From: Cristatella mucedo
Taxonomy: Eukaryota; Bryozoa; Phylactolaemata; Cristatellidae
DNA length: 64,000 nt
Direction: 5' to 3'
Assembly: GCA_009760855.2 (NCBI GenBank)
Contig: WPIO01000046.1
Coordinates: 3,217,501-3,281,500 of the forward strand
Shown: one piece after another, positions 32,058 to 44,397 of the stretch
Layout: every line of letters starts with the position of its first letter
How positions within the stretch are numbered: the stretch's first letter is position 1
Made by a program: the position numbers and the translations under genes
Notes under the pieces: generated by a model
What the model was told of the DNA's origin: nothing
What the model saw: only the letters and a program-made list of their open reading frames with translations
The model's database searches: none

Positions 32058-32770
32058 ATGGACAGATTCGCCACCCACAGTCACTTCTTGACCACGAGTC
32101 TTGGCCTGTCGTTCCGGGCTTGGCGGTTCATGCACCGAGCGCGCCTGAACGTGCTGCCAGTGGCTGCTGCCAGGAGTCCGGTATACCCTGGGATGGTTAC
32201 CAGCTGCCGCTTATGCCTAACGGAGGCAAGAGACCGCTTGCCACGTGTTGAGCCACTGCCGGCCGATGCTGCATGCAATTACGGCCCGACACAACCTGGT
32301 TCTGGGCCGCCTAATCGGAGCTCTTCCGGCCACCGAGCTCAACTGCATGTCGGCAGGCTGCGCCCTCCCGCTTGCCGGTGGTCTAGCTCTCTAGCCGGAC
32401 CTGGTCATTGACAACGGCACTGATTTAATAATTGTGGATGTAACGGTGCCATTCGACAGCAGCGTGGATGCTCAGATTGTGGCGGCCCGAAACAAGACAT
32501 AAATATGCTGCCATTGCCCAGTCCTTCGTGACCACTGGCTACCGGTCGGCAGTGGTGAGGCCCTTCGTGGTCGGGGCTCTAGGCAGCTGGTGGCTAAACA
32601 ATGAAGCTTGCCTGGCAAAATTCGGCACCCCACGCTGGGAAAGGATGGCTTTAAGGTGGCACTGCGTATCCGATGCCATTACCGGCTCGTAAGCCGTGCG
32701 ATCCCTGTTCCTGGACCGGGAGGTCCGGATAGCACGCTCGAACCCGGCAGAACAGAGCACTGCCGGCTAA
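32058..32770 (+). mobile_element. R2-group LINE C-terminus with restriction-like endonuclease remnant
   Basis: FMHRARLNVLPV and CRLC...E lead, after one frame change, into HAITARHNLVLGRLIGALPA (a knuckle-like H...C and ARHN motif), then PDLVIDNGTDLIIVDVTVPF. Later come VVRPFVVGALGSWWLNNE and RWHCVSDAI. This order and the PD...D core are typical of the C-terminus of R2-superclade retrotransposons with a restriction-like endonuclease. Stops and shifts show that it is dead. Confidence 0.75.
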
Positions 32771-32809
32771 TGTCTCTATACTAGTTAAACATCTTTTTCT
32801 CGATAATTA

Positions 32810-32810
<1 letters not shown>

Positions 32811-32851
<41 letters not shown>

Positions 32852-32858
32852 GTGTGTA
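32811..32858. repeat. (CA)n(TA)n microsatellite
   Basis: ACACAC runs into TATATATA and TGTGTG, right after the R2-like 3' end. Confidence 0.95.
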
Positions 32859-33302
32859 CAAGTATATGTCAAGCTGCTATGCAACTCATTCAACGTTACA
32901 GCATTAGCGGCCTGACTTGTTTGCTATCACTTTCACCTGTGAGGCATAAACCAATAGCTGTGGTACTGCGCTTGCCAATTCCAAGAGTCTACTCTTATTT
33001 ACCGGTACGGTGTGTGCATGTGCACGTCCTCTTGTGAACGCACATGCATGCATGCTTGCTTTGGTATACGCGGCTCCATTATGTAACTACCAGCTGCTTG
33101 TAAGCATACTTTTCGTCTAATCGTATTGCGTAAATTCTTAGTGCATTAACTCAGTTTATTTAGCTTCTTCGTGATGCATGCTAATCATAGTCTGTCTACA
33201 TCTGCCACCTGCTTGTGCAGGTTAGCTTTCAAACTCGCCTGTTGTGCAGCTTGGCGGGCAGTTAGCCACAGCACAGCAGCGATCGCTGTCTTTCCAGGCG
33301 GC

Positions 33303-33819
33303 ATGGTGTTGCTGCATCTCTGCCGCCGCAATGTCGCTTGCACAGCCAGAGCGGCTCTGCCCGGTGTGCAGCGCCGCTGCTGGCGTGCACTCACCGGAAG
33401 CTCCAGGCAGCGGCCCGACCGGCAGGCGCTCGACAACCTCGGCTCCTGGAATACGACCGCGCTCAGCATCGACTACGAGAAAAGTGCCGAAGGCGGCCGG
33501 CTCATACCCAAGGTCGACCCGGCCACCGTAGGCGTTTCCTGCAGTGTGAACAAGCGCAAGTACAACGAAGACCGCCACCTGGCGAGAATGCTCGCCGTGC
33601 CGGCAGCCATTGACGAGTCGGTGTTGTGCGCTGCCGTGTTCGACGGCCACGGAGGCGCCCTTGCTGCGGACTTCTGTGCGGCCATGATGGCGCCGTGCAT
33701 AGAAAGTAACCTTCGTCGGGACGATAATATCGAGCGAGTCCTTCGTAGATCGTTCGTCGACGTCAATGCCGCTTTTGCCAACTTTGTCGAGCAGCAGTCG
33801 AAAGCTTCTGAAAGGGGAG
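33303..33819 (+). CDS. PPM1K: PPM1K exon 1 (presequence, ED and DGHGG motifs)
   Basis: The donor is GGGGAG|GTGAGA and the exon ends in phase 1. It encodes 172 residues through ...QQSKASERG. The LGSWNTT and IPKVDPATVG words before the catalytic core match PPM1K specifically among PP2C proteins. Confidence 0.9.
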
Positions 33820-35582
33820 GTGAGAGCTTGGATGCGCTTCGGCTGCTCTGCTCTGTGCAGGCACGATTGCCGTGCGGCGATAGGCCGACGCGAGTGCATT
33901 CAGTGTCGATAGCTGTGTGTGTGCGCGCGTGTTTGCGCGTGAGTGCGGGTGTGCGTGTGTGTGCGTGCGTGAGTGTGTGTGTCTAGTTCCAATCTAATGT
34001 GTTCGCAAAGTTCTCCAGTTAAATGCTCGTCGACGCTTAGCCTTTAACTGTGCGCCACACTTTTGTGCACGGATGCTGGTTTGTATGTTACGTCGGCAGT
34101 TGCATCATCATGTGCCCCTATTTGCATCACGTAGTAGCAATGTGTTGCTGAATGCCTTTATCCCGTCTAGTGCCTTTACAGCCTCTACAGCTTCAGGATG
34201 TGTGTTAAGAAAACTAAATATTGGTAGCAGCCATATTTATTTTATGTGCAACCTCAGTCAAGTCTGCCTACTTTCAGCTACATAGCATTGCTACAATTCG
34301 GGCTTGTTTAGACAAGGATACCACATCTAAATTGGTCCGTGTATTTGTGACATCTCGTCTTGACTTCTGTAACTCGCTGCTTGCTGGTCTACCGGCCTGT
34401 GCAATCAGGCGCTTACACCTGGTGCAAAACTCTCAAATCCTTTGGAGACCGTGCATTTTTTGTCTGCTCTCAATGCCTGGAACTCACTCCCGATTTGCGT
34501 CAGAACATCCCCTGACTTGACCACATTTGAAAAGAAGTTAAAACCCACGTATTTAGGACAGCATTTAGTGGGTCCGTGCGATTCGTCCTTCAGGTGCTTA
34601 TGCGTGCTGATACTGTGCATGCTACCACTAACCACATTTGCATGGTGACCCTGTGCATGTCACCCCTAACCATGTTATTCACGTTGTTTATCAAGCATGA
34701 TATTAATCACCATTCAATCGCGGTTCCCTTTGCAGCAAATGTAAAGCACCTAGAAAGAGATAACGGTAAAGGTAACGACCCCCCAAACTCCCGAATATTT
34801 GAGCCTTGAAATCTACTTTTCTCGACTAGCAATGACTTGAGTAAAGTACCCTTCGAGGAATTATTGTTTGGTGCTGGTCTGGTGGCTCAGCCAGCCGTCT
34901 GATTTGAACCCTGTACAACTACTTTTGGGCAATATCGACTGGCAGCAGAGGCCGAGTGTTCGGCCTACACCAGTAGCCAACCTTTTCAGTTAATCTCAAG
35001 CTCTCTGAAATGTCCTATGGCAGAAGAGACAACGCAGAAGCTGACAGCCTCTATTCCTGGACAGGCAGACACGAAGGTCGTACAGAATTGTGGTATGAAG
35101 ACGAAGGCGCCACACTAAAGACATATACAGCACCAGCACGTGTGTTTGTTTTTGGGTTGTCAATACATTTTCCCCAAGCTTTGCATAACTTTAGTATGCC
35201 TTGTGTCATTGAAAGTTCTACTATCACCCAAACGAATTTACAGCTACTGCAGAGGATTTTCTTGCACCTGAGTGTATGACCTGCACATTTGTTTATGTTA
35301 AGTGACTGGCAGATATATGGCAAGATTTTTTAACGTTAGTGGTTGTGTAAAGCACTTTAGGCAGTTGTGAATTAGCTCCATCACCCAGGTCTTGGATTCA
35401 GTTGGATTCAAGTCCTTCTGCAAGAAAACGTTGATTGCACTTCAAGCAGATTATAGCTGCTAAAGATGGCAGTCAGTGCAGCTACTGCTGTCAGCTCGGT
35501 CAGGAGTGGATGAAAAATTGATCTTTGTTTCTTCACCCCTTCAATGTCCCGCCTTTCTCTTCATCTGCCTCTTTCTCTTTCT

Positions 35583-35634
<52 letters not shown>

Positions 35635-35920
35635 TCTCTCACTCCCTCTCACTTTCTCCCTCTCTCTCTCTCCTCTCTCTCCCTCTCACTCCTCTTTTTC
35701 TCCCTTTCTCTCTCTCCCTCTCTCTCCTCTCTCTCTCCTTTCTCTTCTCTCTTCTCTCTCTCTCTTTTCTCTGTCTCTCTTCTCTCTGTCCTCTCTCTCT
35801 CATCTTTCCTCTCTCATCTCTCTTCCGTCAGCATCGACCTCACTCTATCCCTAGCTCTCACTTTCTCTCTCTCTCTCTCTCTCATCTCTCTTCCGTCAGC
35901 ATCGACCTCACTCTATCCCT

Positions 35921-35969
<49 letters not shown>

Positions 35970-38900
35970 TTTACCTCTGTCAATCTGTCTCTGTCTCTCG
36001 CCTACTCTATCCCTCACCGCCTTCCTTCTATCCTCTCTGCTATTGCACTAAACTGGGTACTAAGCAGCTGTACTTCCACCCAATCGTCCCCAGTCGTAGT
36101 AGCAGTCATGTCCTATCTGTTGTGATGTTTCATTCTCCTTCGGATTTACCTGCTGCTAAGTACGAGCTACAGAAGGACCGAGTACCAGATTGTGTGCAGT
36201 CTCTCTGTAGGCTCTACCTCTCTCTCTGTATGCCCGAACCAATGAGAGCTGTGGTGGCAGTGTGGCTGCTGCCGCTGCTGCCGCTGAGGGTTCCACCTCC
36301 TGCGGTCGGCCATTGTTATTTCACTTCGGCTTCGTTCCTGCATGGTTAGACAGCAGCATCCTGTCCTGAGTGTTAATGGCTATGGAGAGCCACCCATAAG
36401 TGCAATGCAGATAATGATTTTCGTCCCTTAAACTTAAGTGGTCTCGGAGCAGCACAGTGGCACTACAGCCGTCGTCTGCTTGCTCGTCGGAGGCGAGCAA
36501 CTGTACACTGCCCACGTCGGCGACAGCCGGGCGTTGCTGTGTCGTCTCGCCAGTGCGTATCCACTCACCCGCGACCACGAACCGGAGCGCCTGGACGAGA
36601 GGCAGCGCGTCGAAGCCGTCGGCGCCATCATTGCAACGAACAGTCTCGGCCGAGCGCTCGTCGAAGGCAAGCTCAGCATGACTCGCAGCCTGGGCGACCT
36701 TCACCTCAAGCGCTACGGTGTCATTGCCGAGCCCGAGGTGTCTCAGATGCGGGTAAGCGGCGGCAGCAGACTCGCCGCGGGAAGGTGCATGCTATCCGGT
36801 ACGCAGTGAGCTAGTGCGATACGCTAGCCGGAGCCATTGAGCACGTGAGTCGAGTGCTGAATGGAAGCCGGTCAAGTATGAGATAGACAGTGTGTTGAAA
36901 GGCTTCAATGTGGAGGTGGCTAGGGGCTGTTATATCGTGTGCCAGCCATTTGCATTGCTTGACCAGATGTTGGGGCAGTGTGAGTGGGCACTGAGAGTGA
37001 CTCACGTGAGCACCACGGGGGGGGGGGGGTCGGCAATGCTGACCTACAACATGGAGCATGCATTTATATGTGCGCGTGCATGAGTTTTAAGTAATCAAGG
37101 CGTAGAAAATACTACGGAAGGTAGTATTTTTTACGAAGAAGCAATATTTGTTGGAAAGTTATTATGTGTGCTTCCGTGGCAACAAACTTATTGCAGCGAA
37201 TGTAAAGTGCTCAGAAAGAGATTAAATTCTCTGAGGGTGCTATACAAATGTATTATTATAAAAAAAATATGTGAAAAATAATTGAAACAAGCATATTGTG
37301 TGGCTTCTTCCAGCAGTTTTGGAAGAGCTTGTTTTGCAGTTTTCGAATGATAGTTTTTTGTAACACCATCAGAACTAGTCAAAGTAAGAATAATTTAACG
37401 TGCCAAATATTTACTTCTGGAAAAGTGCATCTTAGTGACTGTTAAGCAATTATTCAGAAATAGCTTCGAGAATCATCTGACTTGAACCATGAAGAAAGAA
37501 CCCAGCACAAGTAAGAACACATTAATGTAGGTCACACCTTTATTTAACAACCTTAGGGGCCCTGAAGCCCTAACTGTAGAGTAAAACGCCGTCAGCTGCT
37601 CTTTTGGGGCTGGTCATTTTAAACGCCTACGTTGTTAGTTGGCCATGCGAGTCCAGTCCAGTGTGAATCCATGTGGCATGCGACTAGGCCAGATATGCAA
37701 TATACTGATTAGGTTCAATGTTGCATATATGATGTGCGAGTGCTGCTTGATTAGAGCTTATTATCTTAAGCAGCCTTGATCAGTGAGAGTTTTACCGTTC
37801 GGTATCCTGCCATTTGAGTAAGTCGACGAAGCAGAAGCCAAAGCCGGATGACTTGCACCTAAAACTACTCTTGAAATTGAAAGTGCCTATGCACAATTAC
37901 AGCCGTTACACTCGGTTTTTCCTGCTTTTTATTGCGCCTATGATTTCCTAATGCATAGACAGCTATCATTTTACTGAAAACATTTATTTGGGCCCTGGAG
38001 GAAGGTAATCACAGCATCGGCAGCCAGCTTTGCTCTGTCCCAGCAGCCATCATTGCAACCGAAGGAGCTAAAGATTCATGCGAAGAAATTGTTTAATAGC
38101 TTGCTTAGCAAGTAAGATGCTACAGGGCAGAAATATCCGGTGAAATAGTCGGCAGCTGAATGGAAACTCGTGAGTTCAGGCAGACCCTAACGGGCGGCCC
38201 TGGAAGATTCTGCTTGCTAAAGCATTGGCATCTGATCAAGTGATACCCTGAGCCGGTCTTCCGTCTATCCTGTTCTCCTAAACCGATTAATAATAAAGAA
38301 AAGCATCCAAGGAATACTAGATTTGATAAAGCGTACGAGTCCCGCATGCTGAGTATCGCTAAGCAGGAAGTATTCCGTGTTGCTTCGTTGTCGATGAGAA
38401 CAAGCAAAACCTCCATATACGCATGATGCATCAGAGGAGGCTATGTGTTACACCCGGCAAACAGTGGTTGGTTTGACAAGTGCTTAAGTCAATACCCTGC
38501 TCGATCGGGAGCCAGTGAAGGTCGTTGAGATGTGGTGTCATATGGCAGTTGCAACATTACAGACAGATAAGCCTAGCCGCAGAGCTTTGCACCAGCTATA
38601 AGCCTGCTATTGCTGAGCAGGCAGAAAGACCTGCAAGTATTGGGCTATGACAGTCTAGACGGATGTCACAAATTCATGAGCCAGCGTAGATTTGAAATGA
38701 TCGTCTAAGCAGGCCTGAGATTTGGCAGCTGTATGTAACAGAAAGTTGGCATACTTGTCTGAGGAGCTGGTGTGGTCATTCTAGGAGGTGGTTGGTTTGG
38801 ACCAGGATACCGAGATTGACTGCACTCGCTGCAGAGGATATGCTGGCCGAGCCATTTTTTGGTGTTAGGCTTTACAGCTTTTAAGGCAAGGTCAATGGGA

Positions 38901-41900
38901 GAGCTTTTGACTGTATAGGATTTTCAAAGGGAGCTGCCATAATATCGCCTTCAGCAGAGAGAATGCTTGGTTTTGACCACCTACAAATATGCAAACCTAT
39001 AAAAAATGAGGTAGGTTAACCCCAAAAGCAATTTCAAACCTCGAACGCCGGCATCGTCGAGGGATTAGTGATAAAGATCAATTTTCGCAACATCTGTGAA
39101 TGTGCCAGACAACAGAGTCACAGCTCTCTGTGCATGGTACTAGTGCATATGCACTATATGGTGATAGTCCTGTTGCTACAGCAACACAGCTTTGCTTCAT
39201 AAAGCCTAGCTGAGGCTTTTCCCCCACACATTTGGAGTCCTGCTTGCCATTAGTCATCCTTTGTCTGGATGAGTTTCCTGCCACCAAAGGCCTTTATCGT
39301 GCTAAACGATATCTCTTGTGCCAGAGAGCAGCTTTCAGTCACCACACAAAGGCAGTGTGACTCCGAGGTCATAATCACCTGACTCGGATTTAAGCTTGTC
39401 GAGCAGAGCCTCAGACCACCCACACCCCAGGAGCTGATCGTGCACTTTATGCTTAATAAAGTATGAACTCAACGGCTTGTATCGAGTTTTAAAATCCAGT
39501 AGCTGTACGGATTTGGGTCCTAACATGAAAATTGCCATTTTTCAAAATCCATATGTAGTACATTCTTGCAGGTCTAAATAGTTGAAATCCCGAATTTTCT
39601 AGCCCCCGATTTTTCAAACTAAGCAATATCTTTGATCTTGCCGTATCCATAGTAAATCTGTGTGGAAGCTTGATCAGCAATGGTTGATATATCTTTAGAA
39701 AGCGTAATAAAATGTTTCCTTTTTGGGAGTATGCTGACCCAGTGATATAGCATATAATATTTTTGAAAAAGCAAAAAAGAAATACCATTGTATTTTTGCT
39801 AGTTTTGTTTGAAAGCACAGCTGTGTTATGCTTTCTACCGGTTTTCCTGGTGGCAAGGCTTATGAGGTGAGCATCAGATTCTAAACAAGAAGCTCGTCAA
39901 TATGCTGCTGGTCGCGTTGTGAAAGCCAGCGTTTTCCCTCGTGCTATTCCTGGCTGGCAGCAAGCAGCTGTGAATCTCTAGTGTGGCCTGCTTAGCACAG
40001 TTACGGGCTGTGTGCAGGTACCGTTTTTGTTCGCAGTAGAATGTTCACCAATATCCCAATATCGTGCCAAACAGCGTTCGTATGCCTCGTGACTCGTCCA
40101 GAGCTCCGGCTATTTCCTACTTAGGAGTCAACGTTTTCCCCCTCAAAGCAGCTTGCACAGCACACAGACTCGCGTCATGATTTCATCTTGATTTCTTCGT
40201 GATTTCGTCGCTTGTCCCTCTTGGTGTAAGCAAAGCTGGTTTTGTTTCCTTGCTAGCATCTGCAAAGTGCCTGGTAAGAAATTTGGGTCTCTTACGGCAT
40301 TATACAAATGTCATATTATTAGTAGGAATATTGTGATCATTATCATTGTAAATCCTAAGCGGCAGAAATTAAGGCCTCTGCTGCTATAACTGAAGCTGTG
40401 ACATTTTCTTACTTGAGCAAACTTTGACGAGCATCGTTACATCGTTGCACCTCGTTAACCTCGTGGGAGCTCTCTAATAAACAGAAGCGTGACCCGTGTG
40501 TAGAAAGTCCAGCCTCTCATGTTTAGTCTTGACCCACCAATTACTAAGATTTAGTATGTATAAATGCATTTAAATTAAAAAAAAAATTAATTTCTTTTAT
40601 TAAATTTAATAAATAAATTTAGTACCCATAAGTACCGGTGGATTGTTGGAGGCGATTTGACATTGCTGTAAACGTGTATGTAATTGCTTCACTAGTAATA
40701 CTATTATTAATAATTGTGCCTTGGTTTTAGTGCCCCAAGAGAACCAAATCTCTATCTAGGCCATTATCCAACTATCGTGTTGCAGCTTTGCAAGAGATGC
40801 TGTAACTAAGGGTTGATGAAGTGCACGGTGCCGTGCGAAGCCGAGCACAAGCACGAAAGAGGACACTCGTCGTGGCCACGTGGTTTATCTGCTTAGTGTC
40901 ATGCTCCGAAGCTTGCACAGGTTAGAACCCAAAATACACAAGAACAAAAAAATGTTGGTCGCAACAAAGTGCTGCTACTACATAGCGTCGGTAATGGTAA
41001 TCACGCCCCCAGATCGCATGCTGCAGATAATTTTTTCGTCTTGGACACGCCTGGCTGTTGGTTCTCACGCCTTGGAGCGAGCCTGCTGCTTGCCGATGGA
41101 AGGAATGGTAGGGCGCGGCTCCCAATGCTCTGACTTCCGTTAGAGAACGAGGAGTGCAATCCTGCATCGCCGGCGGCTGGCAAGTGGTCAAGAGGACGTG
41201 CGGCTTCCCTGGTTCATTAGCTGCCAAGTCGTGTTAGGTCAGCCGTGCACTGACTACCGAGTCACTCGATTTAATCGCTAACCAAGGCGCCTGCTTCGGT
41301 CATACGTCTAAGGTCAGGCTTGCATTTCTTTCTGATTAGAAAGGTGGAGCTTTGATCGGCCGGCTTTTACCTTCCTTTTTACCCTACCGTATTATCTTCG
41401 GGACCTGTACCTGCCATACCAACTACCATCTCGGAACGACAGTGTTGTGAGTGCCCTGTTGGCACTGATACTTGGTGCTTGACAAATGTTCTGTCCTTGA
41501 TCGTCGATTCCTTGATTTGCAATACATCGACAACCCGGGACAGAAGTCATTGTTGCTTCTTCCATTCGCATTTACTTGTCTGCAGTCGGTGACGTTAGCC
41601 TTTTTCATTGCGAGATGCCTGTCCATTAATCTACCGGTGCTGGTAAAATTTTTGGATTGAAAGAAGAACCTAGCTAGCAGCTACATTAAGGATTGACTGT
41701 AGTGGCACTGAACATTCATTGCAAGGGTGGCCAATAAATGTATGGTATACATGTATGCCTCATTGTTTGCATTGTTTGCATTTGCATTGAGGGGATGCTA
41801 GGGTGAGTGAAAGCACTGTTGGTAGCACAGTAGCAGCCTAGATTCCCAATAATCGGCTGCTCAACAGCTTCTTGGTGGCTCCAGTTCGAGCCCAGAGTAG

Positions 41901-43129
41901 CTATGTAGGCAGCCGACAGCCATTGCCATTTCAAGTCTTGAAGGTCAGCTTGTATGTGTTAGATCAGCAAGTATGTCATACGGACAGTGCGATTTCGAAG
42001 ATAGGCGCATGTCAGGCAACAGACCGTGGGGCCATTTGAGCCGTAGGTGTGCACTGGTTGCTTAACTGGATGCACACACCAACTGCTCTCCGTTGCTTGA
42101 GATAAGTGCTTTTGCTTTCGTGAAATGCTCTAGTATTGGGAGGTGTAATCTTCAATGGTCCCCATATGCCTTGGCATAATATTACTACCTTGCAGAGGAT
42201 TCCCAGGGCCTTGGCAGCCTGCCAAGTTTGTTGAAACACGAGCCTAGGCCTAGGGGTTCCTTATTAATCACGTGTCTCGACAGTGACTGTTTAGCCTACG
42301 GTGAGAGCTTCGTTGGAGCCTGGGCAACTTTGCCATTACGACTTGGCTTTCTTCAGAGCAGCAACGCTGTCCTGCTGCAGATTGTTTCGGCCTACTTGTA
42401 GCATGCTCAGTATTAAGTGGTTGCTGCGTGCATTAATCGAGTGCCTCTCATTCTGTGTGCTTCGTTGCTTCTCAAGTGCTTAAGCACTTATGCCGAGCTC
42501 TGGTTAGCACTGTCAACAGTGGCTTCTCAGGCTTCACTGCCGGCAGTCGTGTAGATCAGTCGTGTCGATTTCTCACTCGGCAACTGCCAATAAACAGGTC
42601 GGCTGCGATCGATTATGCCTCCATCATCATACTATTAACTTCCTGCTGCTGCTATTGTCGACACTGCTGAATTAGCCGACCAAAAGTTTGGTTGATGTGG
42701 TTTAAAGCGCTACAAGTCTCATTGGAACGTGTCGTTCCATATTGGTTCGTTTTGCCAGTTACTTTATTTGTTACTATGCCAACTGTTTGTTACTATGCCA
42801 ACTGCTGCATTTTCCAGGTGAAGCACCATAAGGATGCATTTATAATGCTGGTCACCGACGGCGTGACTTTCTCCATATCCAACCAGGAGATGATCGACGC
42901 AGTGCTATCTGTGTCCGTTGAGCACACCAAAGCACGCTCCTGTGGCAGAGCCCAGCATGCTGCCGAAGCAGTGACTCAGCGTGCCATCACACTGGGATCC
43001 AGCGATAACTGCACCGCGATGGTTGTACCGCTGGGTATGTGGGGTCGGCGTCAAGCAAGCAGTACCATTGACATGGACATGCCTTTCGAATTTGGACGGA
43101 TGCTCTCGGGAAAGTTTAACGACTCTTGA
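33303..43129 (+). CDS. PPM1K: PPM1K-like mitochondrial PP2C phosphatase, complete, 3 exons
   Basis: Exons 33303-33819, 36439-36752 and 42818-43129 join in frame (phases 1 and 0) to 380 residues; vertebrate PPM1K is close to this length. PPM1K is the Mn/Mg-dependent matrix phosphatase that activates branched-chain ketoacid dehydrogenase. The N-terminus (MVLLHLCRRNVACTARAALP) is Arg-rich and acid-free, as for a mitochondrial presequence. PP2C motifs present are KRKYNEDR (residues 84-91), FDGHGG (113-118), SGTTAVV (179-185), GDSRA (200-204), SMTRSLGD, TDG (290-292) and SSDN (338-341). All metal-binding Asp positions are retained. The start at 33303 is preferred for the presequence; an in-frame ATG at 33174 is an alternative. 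A non-coding 5' exon may lie upstream. Confidence 0.92.
34225..34780 (+). mobile_element. LINE-A 3' end with internal deletion, in PPM1K intron 1
   Basis: SAYFQLHSIATIRACLDKDT and VTSRLDFCNSLLAGLPACAI are read, then the sequence jumps to QILWRP / FGDRAFFVCSQ-type and the 3' UTR, ending GTAAAGCACCTAGAAAGAGA. Compared with 54840-55640 about 230 bp is missing at 34433. Confidence 0.82.
34781..35575 (+). other. PPM1K intron 1, unassigned part
   Basis: There is no exon. Words at 34870-35110 recur at 31320-31560, suggesting an old uncharacterised repeat. Intron 1 at 33820-34224 likewise shows only GT-rich sequence. Confidence 0.4.
35581..35995. repeat. CT-rich microsatellite block with duplicated unit
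   Basis: (CT)n runs alternate with CTCC words. A segment containing TCCGTCAGCATCGACCTCAC occurs twice (near 35823 and 35889), so the block grew partly by duplication. Confidence 0.95.
36439..36752 (+). CDS. PPM1K: PPM1K exon 2 (GDSRA and SMTRSLGD motifs)
   Basis: After CTTAAACTTAAG the bases TG complete a Val, then VSEQHSGTTAVV. The exon runs to VIAEPEVSQMR with donor GG|GTAAGC in phase 0. The acceptor is weak, with purines in its tract, but the frame and homology fix it. Confidence 0.9.
37195..37258 (+). mobile_element. LINE-A 3' tail
   Basis: AATGTAAAGTGCTCAGAAAG and CTGAGGGTGCTATACAAATG are followed by TATTATTATA. Only the tail remains. Confidence 0.75.
37259..38455 (+). other. PPM1K intron 2, nothing recognised
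   Basis: No exon or repeat family can be supported in this part of the intron. Confidence 0.45.
38460..38880 (-). mobile_element. LINE-A fragment
   Basis: On the - strand degenerate frames recall HLNDLHWLPIEQGIDL, the KLVQSSAARLICL-type segment and SPAYPLQRVQSISVSWSKP, collinear with 24240-24610. Many stops. Confidence 0.65.
38881..42766 (+). other. PPM1K intron 2, mostly unassigned
   Basis: A LINE-A-like tail occurs at 40265-40325 (+), an AT-rich patch at 40570-40630 and a SINE1/LINE-A tail at 40690-40780 (-). No additional exon could be supported. Confidence 0.45.
42767..42804. repeat. 19-bp perfect tandem duplication before PPM1K exon 3
   Basis: TTTGTTACTATGCCAACTG is repeated head to tail, ending 13 bp before the exon 3 acceptor, in the usual branch-point zone. 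Confidence 0.9.
42818..43129 (+). CDS. PPM1K: PPM1K exon 3 (TDG and DN motifs, stop)
   Basis: The acceptor GCATTTTCCAG is followed by VKHHKDAFIMLVTDGVTF, GSSDNCTAMVVPLGMWG and stop TGA at 43127-43129. A 19-bp tandem duplication lies just upstream (42767-42804). Confidence 0.93.
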   Translation: MKHHKDAFIMLVTDGVTFSISNQEMIDAVLSVSVEHTKARSCGRAQHAAEAVTQRAITLGSSDNCTAMVVPLGMWGRRQASSTIDMDMPFEFGRMLSGKFNDS

Positions 43130-44397
43130 ACACGTTGTCTATCCACAGGCCACGTGACCCTGAGCAGCTGTGTGATGGTATCGTGGTTTCTCGAACATCC
43201 ATCCAACTTATCTTCGATCAATCAGGGGGGGCACTCCATTGCCCGGCTGTGCAAAAAGGACTCATTGGGGCTGCAGCAGGCAGCTGCTGACGGCTTGGCT
43301 CCACTCCGACCTGGCCGACCGTGTTTTCTCGCGGTCTGCTTTGGTTTATTTATTTACGTTGGGTTCACTGACCATGCCTAATCTCTGTGTCACTAATATG
43401 ACGCTTGTTAAATCAGTGGCAACTATACAATTCAGAATTTCGAAATGGTTAGTGCCCTGCTTTTGTATCGGTTCAAAGGGAAAACGCTTAGTTGCCAGCG
43501 ATCGAGTGCTAATTAGCTTTTCGAGTTAGCTATGTCCGTTTCTAAATCGACATCTGATTAACAATGCTGGCTGTGAGCTATGAAGCTGAGCTGTGGACTA
43601 GCAGCAGGGTGGAATTTATACTGCGTTACAAAGCGACAGTAAGCTAAGCAAGTATAATGAACTTCAGCAGCTGTTAATAATGAATGCAAGGTCATCACAT
43701 GGTGATAAGTTCTCCCCCAGTATGCTCTGGGATTCGCTACCAAAGCACTTACGAATAAGAAGCCCTTTGCATATCTGTAAGGCTAGCTTTAAGGCACACC
43801 ATCTTAGCAATCATTCGCATACTATCTTGGCAATCATTTGCAAAGTAAATCGAGAACGATTAACCACTCAAAAAATATTTAAATACAAAATGAGCCATTT
43901 CCATGCAGTCACAACCTCGTTTTCCAGCACATCAATGTCTCGGGTACTGTAACCCATTGAAAGACTAATATCTTGACCATAGATGGGCAGCCGGATAGCA
44001 GTTCGCCAACCGTCGACTAATTTGGGAGGATGGCTCTTCATCGAGCAATCTTGACAACCTGGTGCCTCAAGTTTTTTGCAGTGCACGGCCTAGCTTGTCT
44101 GACGATAAGATCTCAAACGCCGAGCCGGAACTTACGTCCAGACGATATGCAGGTGTACCGCGTTGGCTTTTAAAAACGAATCTAGAAGCCTAGATAACGA
44201 AATCCTGGTGTTTTTCTCAACGCACCAGAAGGAGCTAAATTGAGGTTTTCTACAGACATACAAAGTCACACTGCGAGTAAACGAAATTAACTGTGTGCCA
44301 GCTGCGAACCGTCCGTCGTCTTGTATCGTAATTCTGTATACGGGCATATAAGATAGACTCGGTCGTCTTACTTATCCACGGGGCTTCTAGCATTTAG
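43130..44397. other. PPM1K 3' flank, nothing recognised
   Basis: It probably includes the 3' UTR. No AATAAA near the stop and no other gene. Confidence 0.45.
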
